From: Mesorhizobium sp. B2-4-15
Lineage (GTDB): Bacteria > Pseudomonadota > Alphaproteobacteria > Rhizobiales > Rhizobiaceae
Reading direction: 5' to 3'
DNA: 64,000 nt
Assembly (NCBI RefSeq): GCF_006658505.1
Contig: NZ_VFUZ01000020.1
Coordinates: 1 to 64,000, forward strand
How positions within the stretch are numbered: position 1 is the stretch's first letter; every line of letters begins with the position of its first letter. Of the stretch, positions 55,878-64,000 are shown one piece after another. The notes beneath the pieces were generated by a model that was not told the DNA's origin, ran no database searches, and was given only the letters and a program-made list of their open reading frames with translations. The position numbers and the translations under genes are program-made.

Positions 55878-56600
55878 CTATCTTGGCTCGTTGTTCATGC
55901 TCAGATAGGTGGGATCGAATTCGGCGATCCCTGCCAGCCGGTCCCAGTCCGAAATCGTCACCGTGTGATTTGACCAAGCGACGACTTCTAGCCGCCTTAG
56001 GGAAGCGATCACCCGGTTCATGTGCACAACAGACAGGCCCAACACATCGGCCATCTCGGCTTGCGAGAGAGGCAGGCTGAAGCTCATGCCCTCAGTACGA
56101 TTGACTACGCGCAGCCGCACGAAGAGCTCGCAGATCAGATGAGCGAGGTGCGAAGTCTTGGATCGTCGTCCCATCGCCACGATCCACTCGCGATGGATCG
56201 CGCCATCAATAAGCGTGTCCAGCCACAAAAGGCGCGTCAGGTGAGGAGCCCGTTCGGTAAGCATCTTCAGCTTGCCGTGGTCGGCAAAGGCCACGCGGCA
56301 AGGCGAAAGGGCGATGATGCCGTGATCCATGGTTTTCAAGAGAAATGCATGGAGATCGACAAAGTCACCGGTCACCTGCAATGAAGTGATCTGACGTCCG
56401 CCGTTCTCCAGCACCTTGTAGCGCGCCGCAAAGCCATCCAATATCAAGGTGCTGTAGGCGGGGCGGGATCCGGCGGCAACGATGTCCTGACCGACGGCGA
56501 AGTCCCGACCCGTGGATATGATGCCGGCCAGGAGGGTCTTTTCCTCATTGGAAAGGTCGTCATGTTGGCCGAGCTGCAGATAAAGGGGGTCAAGCATCAT
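55878..56600 (-). CDS. Crp/Fnr family transcriptional regulator
   Basis: The 240-residue protein has a cyclic-nucleotide-binding-like N-terminal domain (DIVAAGSRPAYSTLILDGFAARYKVLENG) and a C-terminal helix-turn-helix (LSQAEMADVLGLSVVHMNRVIASLRRLEVV). No Cys set for an Fnr iron-sulfur cluster is seen, so the effector is unclear. The start was placed at MMLDPLYL with a GAGG site; a longer frame to 56717 overlaps the DUF6894 promoter side. It lies within the stress cluster. Confidence 0.85.
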   Translation of the reverse strand: MMLDPLYLQLGQHDDLSNEEKTLLAGIISTGRDFAVGQDIVAAGSRPAYSTLILDGFAARYKVLENGGRQITSLQVTGDFVDLHAFLLKTMDHGIIALSPCRVAFADHGKLKMLTERAPHLTRLLWLDTLIDGAIHREWIVAMGRRSKTSHLAHLICELFVRLRVVNRTEGMSFSLPLSQAEMADVLGLSVVHMNRVIASLRRLEVVAWSNHTVTISDWDRLAGIAEFDPTYLSMNNEPR

Positions 56601-56767
56601 CTTTAGCCTCGATCGAACGCATAGGCCGCTGATGCGGATCGGGCACAACGGATGGGCGGGAGCTGAAAGGCGCCCCCTGTCAGAGATACCACATTCTTCG
56701 AATCTGCGCGTCTTCAAATGCTTGTCCCAGACGGTGTAGGACGGAGCACGCCCGGTTTGGGCTTACG

Positions 56768-56792
56768 GGAACTTTTCCGGACGCCCGACGTT
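56768..56792 (+). promoter_or_regulatory. EcfG-type stress promoter nearly abutting its gene
   Basis: GGAAC (56768-56772), 16 bases, then CGTT (56789-56792). The DUF6894 ATG is at 56802, so transcription would start only a few bases before it. Confidence 0.75.
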
Positions 56793-56801
56793 GGCGGCAC
56801 C

Positions 56802-57044
56802 ATGACAATTTTCTATTTCGACGTGGAAGAGAATGGCAACCTGGCGCGAGACCGGCACGGCATCGATTGCGCCGACTTCGATCATGCCAAGAAAGAAGCC
56901 ATCCGAGCGATCGTGGACATGACGCGCGATGCCTTACCGGACGGGGATCACCACGAATTACGGGTGACGGTCCGTGACAGATCCGGAGCCGTAGTGGTTG
57001 GAGTTACACTTAATTTCGATGCACGGGGCGCTGATCGGCAGTGA
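56802..57044 (+). CDS. DUF6894 family protein
   Basis: The 80-residue protein begins MTIFYFDVEENGNLARDRHG and fits the short DUF6894 family frequent in rhizobia, with a DADxK-like FDHAKKEAIRAIVDM helix and VVGVTLNFD end. Its function is unknown. The promoter lies so close that the mRNA may be leaderless, with no ribosome site before the ATG. Confidence 0.8.
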   Translation: MTIFYFDVEENGNLARDRHGIDCADFDHAKKEAIRAIVDMTRDALPDGDHHELRVTVRDRSGAVVVGVTLNFDARGADRQ

Positions 57045-57278
57045 TGCGGGGGCAATGTTACGAGACGAAATGCATGCGCCGATGCTGTTGCCGGCCAAGC
57101 GTCGCGGCTCCGGAGAGGCCGGATCCAGCTTGAAAGTGTCGGAGAGCGAAGGCGCCCATAGGGGAAGTCCAAGAGCGATAGGACTCCCTCGGCCCGATAT
57201 GGACAACTCAAACCCGCCGGCCGCCACCGTGGCGGACCTTGCCCGATCCCGCCGGAACGGTGCCGTCAGGTATTCTTG

Positions 57279-57785
57279 CTATTTATCGCCCTTCGTTTTC
57301 AGTGCGTCGCCCAAATCCCGCTTGTCGGGATCCTGCAGGTTTTCGCCGCTGGCATCCCTGTCGATATCGGGGTCGTCCTTTGCCGGACGATATCCGCGAG
57401 GACGGTTTTCCGGCGGGCCTTCCCAGCACGATTTCTCATTCGTGGTGCCTTGTGCAGCGTTACGCGAGCCTGTCATGATCAAGCCTCCTTGGTCGTGATG
57501 TTCGGGCATGTCTTTGAGCTGGTCCTTCGTCCATGTCGTGACGGCGTGCACTTCTCCGTCTTCGTCACGCATGAAGTCCAATTGGCTGGCAGGAACAGCG
57601 ACAGGTTTGGCGCCGATGCCCAGAAAACCGCCGACATCGATGACGATTTCGGTTGCCGGGCCGGTACCATGGACGTGCGAGACGGAACCGATTTTTTCGT
57701 CGTCAGGACCGTAAACAGCGGCGTCTTCGAGAATTGTCGGCGTCAATTCGCTGGCGCTGAGCCGGACGTGATTGGTGTGATCCAT
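57279..57785 (-). CDS. PRC-barrel domain protein
   Basis: The 168-residue protein has a PRC-barrel N-terminal half (LEDAAVYGPDDEKIGSVSHVHGTG, VDVGGFLGIGAKPVAVP) and a disordered, Asp/Arg-rich tail with ENRPRGYRPAKDDPD. No signal peptide is seen, unlike the exported PRC gene at 53359. The function of such cytosolic PRC proteins is unclear; RNA-related roles have been proposed. It has a GAGGAGG-type ribosome site. Confidence 0.85.
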   Translation of the reverse strand: MDHTNHVRLSASELTPTILEDAAVYGPDDEKIGSVSHVHGTGPATEIVIDVGGFLGIGAKPVAVPASQLDFMRDEDGEVHAVTTWTKDQLKDMPEHHDQGGLIMTGSRNAAQGTTNEKSCWEGPPENRPRGYRPAKDDPDIDRDASGENLQDPDKRDLGDALKTKGDK

Positions 57786-57881
57786 AGTCGTGCCTCCTCA
57801 CGGGTTGATTTTTCGTAATCCCGTGAATGGTCATCCGTTCCATACAAAATCCAGGAAACGTTCATCGGCAACCGAGACCCG

Positions 57882-59219
57882 TTACGGACCAGATGACGTC
57901 ACGCGCCACACCGTATTGCCGACATCGTCCGCTATGAGCAGCGCCCCCGACTTGTCGATCGCCACACCAACCGGCCGCCCTCTCGCTTCGCCCTTGTCGT
58001 TTAGAAAACCCGTGACGACGTCCTGCGCTATTCCATTTGGGTGACCGCCGCTGAACGGCACGAAGACAACCTTGTACCCATTGAAGCGAGCGCGGTCCCA
58101 ACTGCCGTGCTCGCCGATGAAGGCGCCCCCGCGATAGGATTGCGGCAGGCTGGTCCCGGTGTAGAAAGCCAGTCCAAGCGGCGCGACATGGGAACTCAAC
58201 GCGTAGTCGGGCGGAATTGCCTTTGCAACCAGATCCGGCCGCTGCGGCATGACGCGCGGGTCGACATGTTGTCCGTAATAGCTGTAGGGCCAGCCATAGA
58301 ACGCACCATCCTTCACCGATGTCAGGTAATCCGGGACCAGGTTCGGACCGAGTTCGTCCCGCTCGTTGATGACCGCCCAGAGCGCTCCGCTCTCAGGCTC
58401 AAGCGACAGACCATTGGGATTGCGCAGTCCGCTGGCGAAGATACGCGAACGGCCCGTCGCCCGGTCGACTTCCCAGATCGCGGCGCGGTCCTTCTCGGCC
58501 TGGATGCCGTTCTCGGTGATGTTGCTGTTCGAACCGACGCCGACATAGAGCAGCGAGCCGTCGCGGCTGGCGACCAGGCTTTTCGTCCAATGGTGATCGA
58601 TCGGTCCGCCCGGCAGCTCCGTCAGCACCGTCCCCGGCGCTGTGATCTTGGTGTCGCCCGGTTGATAGGGATAACGCAAGATCGCGTCGGTGTCGGCGAC
58701 GTAAAGATCGTTGCCCACCAGCGCGACGCCGAATGGCGAGTTCAGATGGTCGAGGAATACGCCCTGATACTCCGGCACGCCGTCGCCATTGGCGTCGCGC
58801 AATAAGGTGATGCGATTGCTCGGGCCGGTGTCGCCGCCCGAGGTCGTGAGCGATTCGATCCAGCCCATCACCAGATCCTTCGGCCGTTTGATCGATGGCG
58901 CGGGCGGTGCCTTGGATTCCACGACCAGAATGTCGCCATTGGGCAGCATATAAAGCGAGCGCGGGTGCTGAAGCCCCTTGGCCAGCGCCTTGATCTGCAA
59001 GCCTTGGGCTACGGTTGGTTTCTCGTCGTTCTTCCATCCCACCACGGAGGCAAGATGCATCGGCGGGAACAGATACTGGTTTATGTCAGGCAGTTTCGGG
59101 TTCGCACCGATCTGCGTGCTCGGGTCGGTGTTGTCGTCGCTGCAGCCGGCGGCACCAAAGGCCGTGGCGCACAGAAGCGCTGCCATCGTCAATTTGAAGG
59201 CTCGATCACAGTGTCTCAT
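57882..59219 (-). CDS. Sorbosone dehydrogenase-like lipoprotein
   Basis: This 445-residue protein has a lipoprotein signal (ALLCATAFGAAGCSD, with lipobox Cys at about residue 26) and a soluble-glucose-dehydrogenase/sorbosone-dehydrogenase beta-propeller (PRSLYMLPNGDILVVES, GLRNPNGLSLEPESGALW, GEHGSWDRARFNGYKVVFVPF). Such enzymes usually use PQQ, but the residue-level PQQ site was not checked. The MRHCDRAF start was chosen for its signal sequence; it overlaps DUF2231 by 14 bases. Confidence 0.85.
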   Translation of the reverse strand: MRHCDRAFKLTMAALLCATAFGAAGCSDDNTDPSTQIGANPKLPDINQYLFPPMHLASVVGWKNDEKPTVAQGLQIKALAKGLQHPRSLYMLPNGDILVVESKAPPAPSIKRPKDLVMGWIESLTTSGGDTGPSNRITLLRDANGDGVPEYQGVFLDHLNSPFGVALVGNDLYVADTDAILRYPYQPGDTKITAPGTVLTELPGGPIDHHWTKSLVASRDGSLLYVGVGSNSNITENGIQAEKDRAAIWEVDRATGRSRIFASGLRNPNGLSLEPESGALWAVINERDELGPNLVPDYLTSVKDGAFYGWPYSYYGQHVDPRVMPQRPDLVAKAIPPDYALSSHVAPLGLAFYTGTSLPQSYRGGAFIGEHGSWDRARFNGYKVVFVPFSGGHPNGIAQDVVTGFLNDKGEARGRPVGVAIDKSGALLIADDVGNTVWRVTSSGP

Positions 59220-59664
59220 CGGCCACTCCCACATGATGGCGATAGACCAGGGCCCAACCGAGCCAGCCTGTAACAATCAGGATAAATACGACCAGCGTCG
59301 ACAGGATCAGCCCTGTCGGCACGACCGAGGTCCATGCGTCGCGCGTGTGAACGAGCATGTTGAAGAAGGCCAGGATGAGCGCAACAAGGTTGCCGGCCAT
59401 GTGCAGCCAGGCGACCGGTTGTGCCCGGATCTCGCGCTCGCCGATGAAATCGACGAGACCTGCAATGGCCGCCAGGATACCGATAATAACACCTATGGTG
59501 ACCAGCCAGGCCGAGAAGTCGGCCCACATCATCTCTGCCGTCCGCCAGTAGGTCATGTCGGTGAGAAACGTTCCGACGAAGCAGGCTATCGGAATCGTGA
59601 CCAACATTGGATGAATTGGATGGCCGGCAATTCTGGCCGTCGATCTCGGGTTTTCCCTGTCCAT
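59206..59664 (-). CDS. DUF2231 membrane protein
   Basis: The 152-residue protein has four membrane helices and the DUF2231 opening ARIAGHPIHPMLVTIPI, with His residues in the first and last helices, suggesting haem or redox interplay. It is the first gene of a DUF2231-sorbosone dehydrogenase operon. The start was placed at MDRENPRS; an EcfG-like promoter lies upstream. Confidence 0.85.
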   Translation of the reverse strand: MDRENPRSTARIAGHPIHPMLVTIPIACFVGTFLTDMTYWRTAEMMWADFSAWLVTIGVIIGILAAIAGLVDFIGEREIRAQPVAWLHMAGNLVALILAFFNMLVHTRDAWTSVVPTGLILSTLVVFILIVTGWLGWALVYRHHVGVADETL

Positions 59665-59701
59665 TTTGGAGTTCCTTCCCGCCAGCTGGCGCTCGGAAAA
59701 C

Positions 59702-59726
59702 AACCGGACGATTGTGAGAAAGTTCC
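59702..59726 (-). promoter_or_regulatory. EcfG-type stress promoter for DUF2231
   Basis: On the minus strand, GGAAC (59726-59722), 16 bases, then GGTT (59705-59702), 38 bp before the DUF2231 ATG. The -10 has G rather than C at its first place, so the match is slightly weaker. Confidence 0.65.
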
Positions 59727-59916
59727 CCTGCAATTTGCCCATTCACTGGAAGGTGAAATGAGGCCTTGCCGGATCAACGGCCAGGGCACCTACTGGTTGG
59801 TGACCTCTTCTAATCGACGGCGCCACAATTCGAGATCAGCGCCGGCTTTTCATACCCCGAGCGCAATCTATCCTTGGCCAGGTCATTTGCGGGCCTTTCG
59901 CCGCTTCCCTATCCGG

Positions 59917-60093
59917 CTACATGTTGCTCGCCGGCCGGGATGGTGGCCGTGGGCGGTAGGATGGCACCTGGCGTGGCTTTACCGGGACATCGGAGAGCGA
60001 GTTTCGAATCGGCCTGACAGGTTTTGGTGAAGCAGCGGCACGCCGGCGCAACACAGCGGCCGACAATCGCTCAAGCAGCTCTCTAACTTCCAT
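59917..60093 (-). CDS. Possible small basic protein
   Basis: A 58-residue frame opens MEVRELLERLSAAVLRRR and continues Arg/Pro-rich, with no recognised domain. A GGAGG lies 11 bases before the ATG. Composition and the gap position make it doubtful; the rest of 59743-60379 shows no other gene and no clear promoter for actA. Confidence 0.3.
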   Translation of the reverse strand: MEVRELLERLSAAVLRRRAAASPKPVRPIRNSLSDVPVKPRQVPSYRPRPPSRPASNM

Positions 60094-60379
60094 CGGACTG
60101 ATCTCCTCCCAAGAGAGCCCCCCGCTTGGTCCTACCTACCATCTGAAACCAACATGTGCATTAAACTTTGACATATCCGGCCTCGAACCGCGTCGCCGGC
60201 GTTTCGTCGCTTGCGAAAGGGCGAGCACATCCGTCTCCCGGGCACGCCGCTGCATTGCGACCAGTCGATTTGTTGCAGACTGATGGGGTCAAAAATTTGT
60301 GACTGCCGGCGTGGCGCCGGAACCATCCCTATGACGCGCCGTTAGCTCACACGCGCGTTTCAGCAAATTCGGCGAGGGG

Positions 60380-61036
60380 ATGCCGCAGGTCTTTTCCAAG
60401 AGCGCCAATGGTGTCGCCCGCTTCGTGGTTTGGGCCACATGCGCGGCGTTGCTTCTAGCCATCGTGATCGGCATCGCCCTGCCGCGTTCAGGCTTCGTGA
60501 CCGGCGTGGGCCAGGCGGTGGCTCAACCCGTCCCGTTCAGCCACAAGCACCATGTCGGCCAACTCGGGCTCGACTGCCGGTACTGTCACAACGGCGTCGA
60601 GACCTCGTCATCGGCCGGGCTGCCGGCCACCGAAGTCTGCATGACGTGCCATTCGCAGCTGTTCACCAACGCAGACATGCTGGCACCGGTGCGGGCGAGC
60701 CTGGCATCAGGGCATCCGCTCGAATGGCAGCGCGTCAACAGCGTTCCCGACTTCGTCTACTTCAATCATTCGATTCACATCGCCAAGGGCGTCGCCTGCG
60801 AGACATGCCATGGCGAGGTCGACGACATGCCGCTGACCGCGCGGGCGCATTCGCTGAACATGGGCTGGTGCCTCGATTGCCATCGCGATCCCCAGCCCAA
60901 TCTGCGGCCACCGCAGGACGTGTTCCTGATGCATTGGAAGCCGCCTGACGACATCGCGCGGATCAGACGCTCACTGATCAGTTTGCTCGACATCCACCCC
61001 GAAACGATGACGGATTGCTATGTCTGCCATCGCTGA
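60380..61036 (+). CDS. actA: Alternative complex III pentaheme cytochrome c subunit
   Basis: The 218-residue protein has an uncleaved-type membrane helix (residues about 14-34) and five CXXCH haem sites (CRYCH, CMTCH, CETCH, CLDCH, CYVCH). This is the ActA pattern of alternative complex III, which oxidises quinol and reduces periplasmic carriers. The ribosome site GAGGGG lies directly against the ATG. It overlaps actB by 17 bases, indicating coupling. Confidence 0.92.
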   Translation: MPQVFSKSANGVARFVVWATCAALLLAIVIGIALPRSGFVTGVGQAVAQPVPFSHKHHVGQLGLDCRYCHNGVETSSSAGLPATEVCMTCHSQLFTNADMLAPVRASLASGHPLEWQRVNSVPDFVYFNHSIHIAKGVACETCHGEVDDMPLTARAHSLNMGWCLDCHRDPQPNLRPPQDVFLMHWKPPDDIARIRRSLISLLDIHPETMTDCYVCHR

Positions 61037-63998
61037 TATCAGGCCAATTCCGACCGCCGGGATCGCCGCCTTGCGCGAGCAACTTTCGAGCGGCCATGAC
61101 ATGTGGCGGAGCCTCGACGAGATTGCCCGCACAGCTGAATTCCTGCGCTTCGTCGAAGCCGAATTCCCGGCATTGGCCGACCGCCTCCCAAGCCGCCTCG
61201 ACCGGCGCACGATGCTGAAAGTGATGGGCGCTTCGCTGTCGCTTGCCGGGCTTACCGCCTGCAGCAAGGCGCGGAGCATCGTTCCCTATGTGCGTCAGCC
61301 TGAAAATGTCGTTCCCGGCAAGCCACGCTATTATGCAACGACGCTTTCAAGCGACGGCTTCGGCATCGGCGCCGTCGTGGAAAGCCATGAGGGACGCCCG
61401 ACCAAGGTCGAGGGAAATCCCGACCACCCAGCCTCGCGCGGTGCCACCGATGCCATCATGCAGGCGGCTGTGCTCACCCTGTTTGATCCCGACCGCTCCC
61501 GCACGCCGCTGAAAGATGGCGAGCCGGCGGCCTACGGCGATTTCCTCGGGGATATGGCGGCGCTCGCTTCCAGGCTGGCTGGGTCGGGCGGCCTGGGCGC
61601 GGCCGTGCTGATGGAAGCGACGACGTCGCCGACAGCGAAGGTCCAGGTCGAAGCCCTGCGGGCACAATATCCGCGGTTGAAGATCTTCCGTCACGATCCA
61701 CTTGCAACGACTGCTGGCGCTCAGGCATCGATGGCACTGTTCGGTAAAGCGTTGATGCCCGTCTACCGTTTCGACCGCGCGGAGACGATCTTCAGCCTCG
61801 ACGCGGATTTCCTGGGGGAGGGGCCTGGCCGGCTTGCCTATGCGCGCGATTTCGCCGCGCGGCGGCGGGTGCGCGCCCCAAACGACAGCATGAACCGGCT
61901 CTATGCGGTGGAATCGACGCCGACCATCACGGGAGCGGCCGCCGATCATCGTCTCGCAATGCGGCCGAGCGAAATCGAGGCTGTTGCGGCTGCACTGGAT
62001 GCTGTGCTGGGCGATCAAGCAAATTCGACGCCTTCTATTGTCGATCCTGCATGGATGGCGGCGCTGACGCAGGATTTGCGGGCGGCGGGCGCCAAGGCGC
62101 TGGTCGTGCCCGGCTCGCATCAAAGCGCCTTCGTGCATGCCTGCGCTCTTGCCGCCAATGCAAAGCTTGGATCCGTCGGCAGCACGGTGGAATTCATCGA
62201 GTCGCCGGATGAGGTTCGCTCCGACGGCGATCTGGCGGCACTCTGCAGCGCGATCGCCGACCACTCGGTCGATACGGTCGTGGTGCTCGGCGCAAACCCG
62301 TTGCACACCGCGCCGTCCGATCTCGACGTCCATAATTTGTTCTCCGAATTGAAGCTGCTCCTCCACTTCGGCCTTTACAGGGACGAAACGGCCCTTCATG
62401 CCCACTGGCACGCGCCGGCCGCGCATGAGCTCGAAAGCTGGAGCGATAGTCGTGCCTATGACGGCACCGCCTCGATCGTGCAGCCGCTTATCGAACCGCT
62501 TTTCGGCGGCAAGACCATTCATGAGATTCTCGCTGCTCTCAGTGGCCGCTTCGATGCCGATGCGCTGGCGCTGGTCCGCCAGACCTGGAAAGCCCTCGAC
62601 GACACAGCCTGGCGCAAGGCCCTGCGCGACGGCGTTGTGCCGGACAGCGCGTCCAAGCCAGTGCCGATCACAATGGCGCCGGATCTGGGCGGGTTGCAGC
62701 ACCACCCGGTGACCGCGAACGGCTTCGATATCCGTTTCGTTGCCGATCCATGGCTGCGCGACGGGCGCTACGCCAACGCCTCCTGGCTGCAGGAGCTGCC
62801 TCGGCCGCTGACCAAACTCGTCTGGGGAAACGCAGCCTTGATGTCGCCCGCGAGCGCCGAGCGGCTGAAGCTCGAGAACGGCGGGATCATAAACATCGCG
62901 CAAGGCACCTCCAACATAGATGCCCCGATCTGGATCACGCCGGGGCACCCGGACGACACGGTGACGCTTTCCCTTGGCTTTGGGCGCAAGATCGGCTCGG
63001 TCGCGACGCTTGCTCATGGCTACGATGCATTTCGGTTGCGGACCAGCGGCGCGAATTGGGTAGCCGCTGGCGCCACGATCGTCGCTCGCGAGGGCAAGGC
63101 GGAGGTCATCACCACACAGCACCACCAGGCGATGGAAGGCCGTGCCATCATCCGGCACACTTCGCTCGATGGTTTCCGTGAGAACCCAGGCTTTGTCCGT
63201 GAGGGCGTTCCGCGCATGCCGACGGAGTCGCTCTACCCCGACTGGAACTATGACGAAGAGGCCTGGGCCATGGCGATCGACCTGTCGGCCTGCATCGGCT
63301 GCATGGCCTGCGTGTCCGCCTGCCAGTCCGAGAATAACATCGCGACTGTCGGCCCGGACGAATGCGCGCGCGGCCACGAGATGCACTGGCTGCGTATCGA
63401 TCGCTACTATTCCGGACCGATCGATACGCCTGATCTGTTCTTCCAGCCTGTGCCTTGCATGCATTGCGAGAAGGCGCCATGCGAGGTGGTCTGTCCGGTC
63501 AACGCGACCGTGCACACCCATGACGGCTTGAACGCACAAGTCTACAACAGGTGCATCGGCACCCGCTACTGTTCGCAGAACTGCCCGTACAAGGTTCGGC
63601 GCTTCAATTTCCTCGACCACCAATCTTTCGACAAGGACGAGGCCGGCCCCGAGCAGGCCGTGCACAATCCGAACGTCACCGTGCGCTCGCGCGGCGTGAT
63701 GGAAAAATGCACCTATTGCGTCCAGCGGATCAGCGCCAGGCGCATCCAGGCACAGATCGAAAACCGCGACATTGTAGACGGCGAGGTCGTGACGGCCTGC
63801 CAGCAGGCCTGCCCGACACGAGCCATAACCTTCGGCGACCAGAACAAGAGGGCCGCCAAGGTCGTCCAGGAGAAAAGCGCGCCGCATAATTATGCGCTGC
63901 TCGAAGAGCTCAACACCAGGCCGCGCACCACCTATCTCGGCAAGATCAGGAACAGCAACCCTAAGCTTGCTCAGCTGGGCGAGAAGACCGATGGCTGA
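61020..63998 (+). CDS. actB: Alternative complex III iron-sulfur subunit (ActB)
   Basis: This 992-residue protein fuses a molybdopterin-oxidoreductase-like domain (about residues 60-700) to a four-cluster ferredoxin-like domain near the C-terminus. The latter has CIGCMACVSAC, CMHCEKAPCEVVCP, CIGTRYCSQNCPYK and CTYCVQR with a late CQQACP. An RRTMLKVMGASLSLAG twin-arginine signal lies after about residue 60, following an N-terminal extension typical of ActB. In known complexes the molybdenum-like domain has no cofactor. It is followed by actC. Confidence 0.93.
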   Translation: MSAIADIRPIPTAGIAALREQLSSGHDMWRSLDEIARTAEFLRFVEAEFPALADRLPSRLDRRTMLKVMGASLSLAGLTACSKARSIVPYVRQPENVVPGKPRYYATTLSSDGFGIGAVVESHEGRPTKVEGNPDHPASRGATDAIMQAAVLTLFDPDRSRTPLKDGEPAAYGDFLGDMAALASRLAGSGGLGAAVLMEATTSPTAKVQVEALRAQYPRLKIFRHDPLATTAGAQASMALFGKALMPVYRFDRAETIFSLDADFLGEGPGRLAYARDFAARRRVRAPNDSMNRLYAVESTPTITGAAADHRLAMRPSEIEAVAAALDAVLGDQANSTPSIVDPAWMAALTQDLRAAGAKALVVPGSHQSAFVHACALAANAKLGSVGSTVEFIESPDEVRSDGDLAALCSAIADHSVDTVVVLGANPLHTAPSDLDVHNLFSELKLLLHFGLYRDETALHAHWHAPAAHELESWSDSRAYDGTASIVQPLIEPLFGGKTIHEILAALSGRFDADALALVRQTWKALDDTAWRKALRDGVVPDSASKPVPITMAPDLGGLQHHPVTANGFDIRFVADPWLRDGRYANASWLQELPRPLTKLVWGNAALMSPASAERLKLENGGIINIAQGTSNIDAPIWITPGHPDDTVTLSLGFGRKIGSVATLAHGYDAFRLRTSGANWVAAGATIVAREGKAEVITTQHHQAMEGRAIIRHTSLDGFRENPGFVREGVPRMPTESLYPDWNYDEEAWAMAIDLSACIGCMACVSACQSENNIATVGPDECARGHEMHWLRIDRYYSGPIDTPDLFFQPVPCMHCEKAPCEVVCPVNATVHTHDGLNAQVYNRCIGTRYCSQNCPYKVRRFNFLDHQSFDKDEAGPEQAVHNPNVTVRSRGVMEKCTYCVQRISARRIQAQIENRDIVDGEVVTACQQACPTRAITFGDQNKRAAKVVQEKSAPHNYALLEELNTRPRTTYLGKIRNSNPKLAQLGEKTDG

Positions 63999-64000
63999 GG
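63991..64000 (+). CDS. actC: Start of the next act gene, cut by the window end
   Basis: ATGGCTGAGG begins inside the end of actB (ATG at 63991, actB TGA at 63996-63998), a coupled arrangement. In act operons actC, an NrfD-type membrane quinol subunit, follows actB, so this is its probable first codons. Only ten bases are visible. Confidence 0.5.

Noticed and set aside
57786..57840. Possible EcfG promoter for the minus-strand PRC-barrel gene
   Set aside because: A GGAAC is present upstream on the minus strand but the -10 is GATT, not CGTT, at 16-bp spacing. The match is too weak to list.
60132..60326. 64-codon minus-strand frame in the gap before actA
   Set aside because: It shows no domain and unusual composition, and the gap has no promoter or ribosome site to support it.
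61347..63887. 846-codon minus-strand frame inside actB
   Set aside because: It is fully antisense to a well-supported gene with haem and iron-sulfur motifs, and its translation shows no domain.

Overview
The window looks like chromosome from a Mesorhizobium-type rhizobium (Alphaproteobacteria, Hyphomicrobiales). This rests on GC-rich coding with third-position bias, a block running murA, DUF2948, hisD, UPF0262, low-molecular-weight phosphatase, infA, maf and yacG on one strand, a zwf-pgl-edd Entner-Doudoroff operon, a CtrA-type box before a PdhS-like kinase, a cuckoo-type sRNA with three anti-Shine-Dalgarno loops, a tRNA-His of the alphaproteobacterial type, and several palindromic intergenic repeats common in rhizobia. 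No database was searched; family names come from recognising motifs in the translated sequence.

Layout. 1-6.5 kb: possible IS end, tRNA-Phe, then the housekeeping block on the minus strand, with a palindromic-repeat cluster before murA, and tRNA-Thr. 6.7-16 kb: a polytopic His-rich membrane protein, a DUF882 peptidase-like protein, a multicopper oxidase, a galactitol-type PTS (gatBAC) divergent from a SAF-domain oxidoreductase, and a VapBC module with a palindromic operator. 16-29.6 kb: proC, a GumC/Wzz-derived fragment protein, folD, a GlxA-type regulator, a VWA protein, edd-pgl-zwf, an SDR, an orphan Mur-ligase-like protein and an SH3 protein. 29.9-43.6 kb: putrescine use (puuB, puuA and a potFGHI transporter), interleaved with a small four-helix-bundle gene flanked by inverted repeats, a HAD hydrolase, a pseudo-receiver protein, isocitrate lyase and its likely regulator (ScfR/RamB type), and an EamA transporter.

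43.7-52.8 kb: AsmA, acetoacetyl-CoA synthetase, a candidate structured RNA, a 1296-residue PAS histidine kinase, a phasin with a large inverted-repeat operator, and the cuckoo-type sRNA. aceA, acetoacetyl-CoA synthetase and phasin all belong to C2/PHB carbon storage and reuse. 52.9-59.7 kb: tRNA-His followed by a cluster of small stress-type genes (two PRC-barrel proteins, DUF3309, DUF6894, flavodoxin-fold, Crp/Fnr, sorbosone dehydrogenase-like, DUF2231). Four of its transcription units carry GGAAC-N16/17-(C/G)GTT promoters, the signature of the alphaproteobacterial general stress sigma factor EcfG. 60.4-64 kb: the start of an alternative complex III operon (actA, actB, first codons of actC), cut by the window end.

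The most notable observations are the repeat-bounded four-helix-bundle gene, the EcfG promoter cluster (one almost leaderless), shared operator-like repeats between aceA and its regulator, the CtrA box before the kinase, and the triple anti-SD sRNA.
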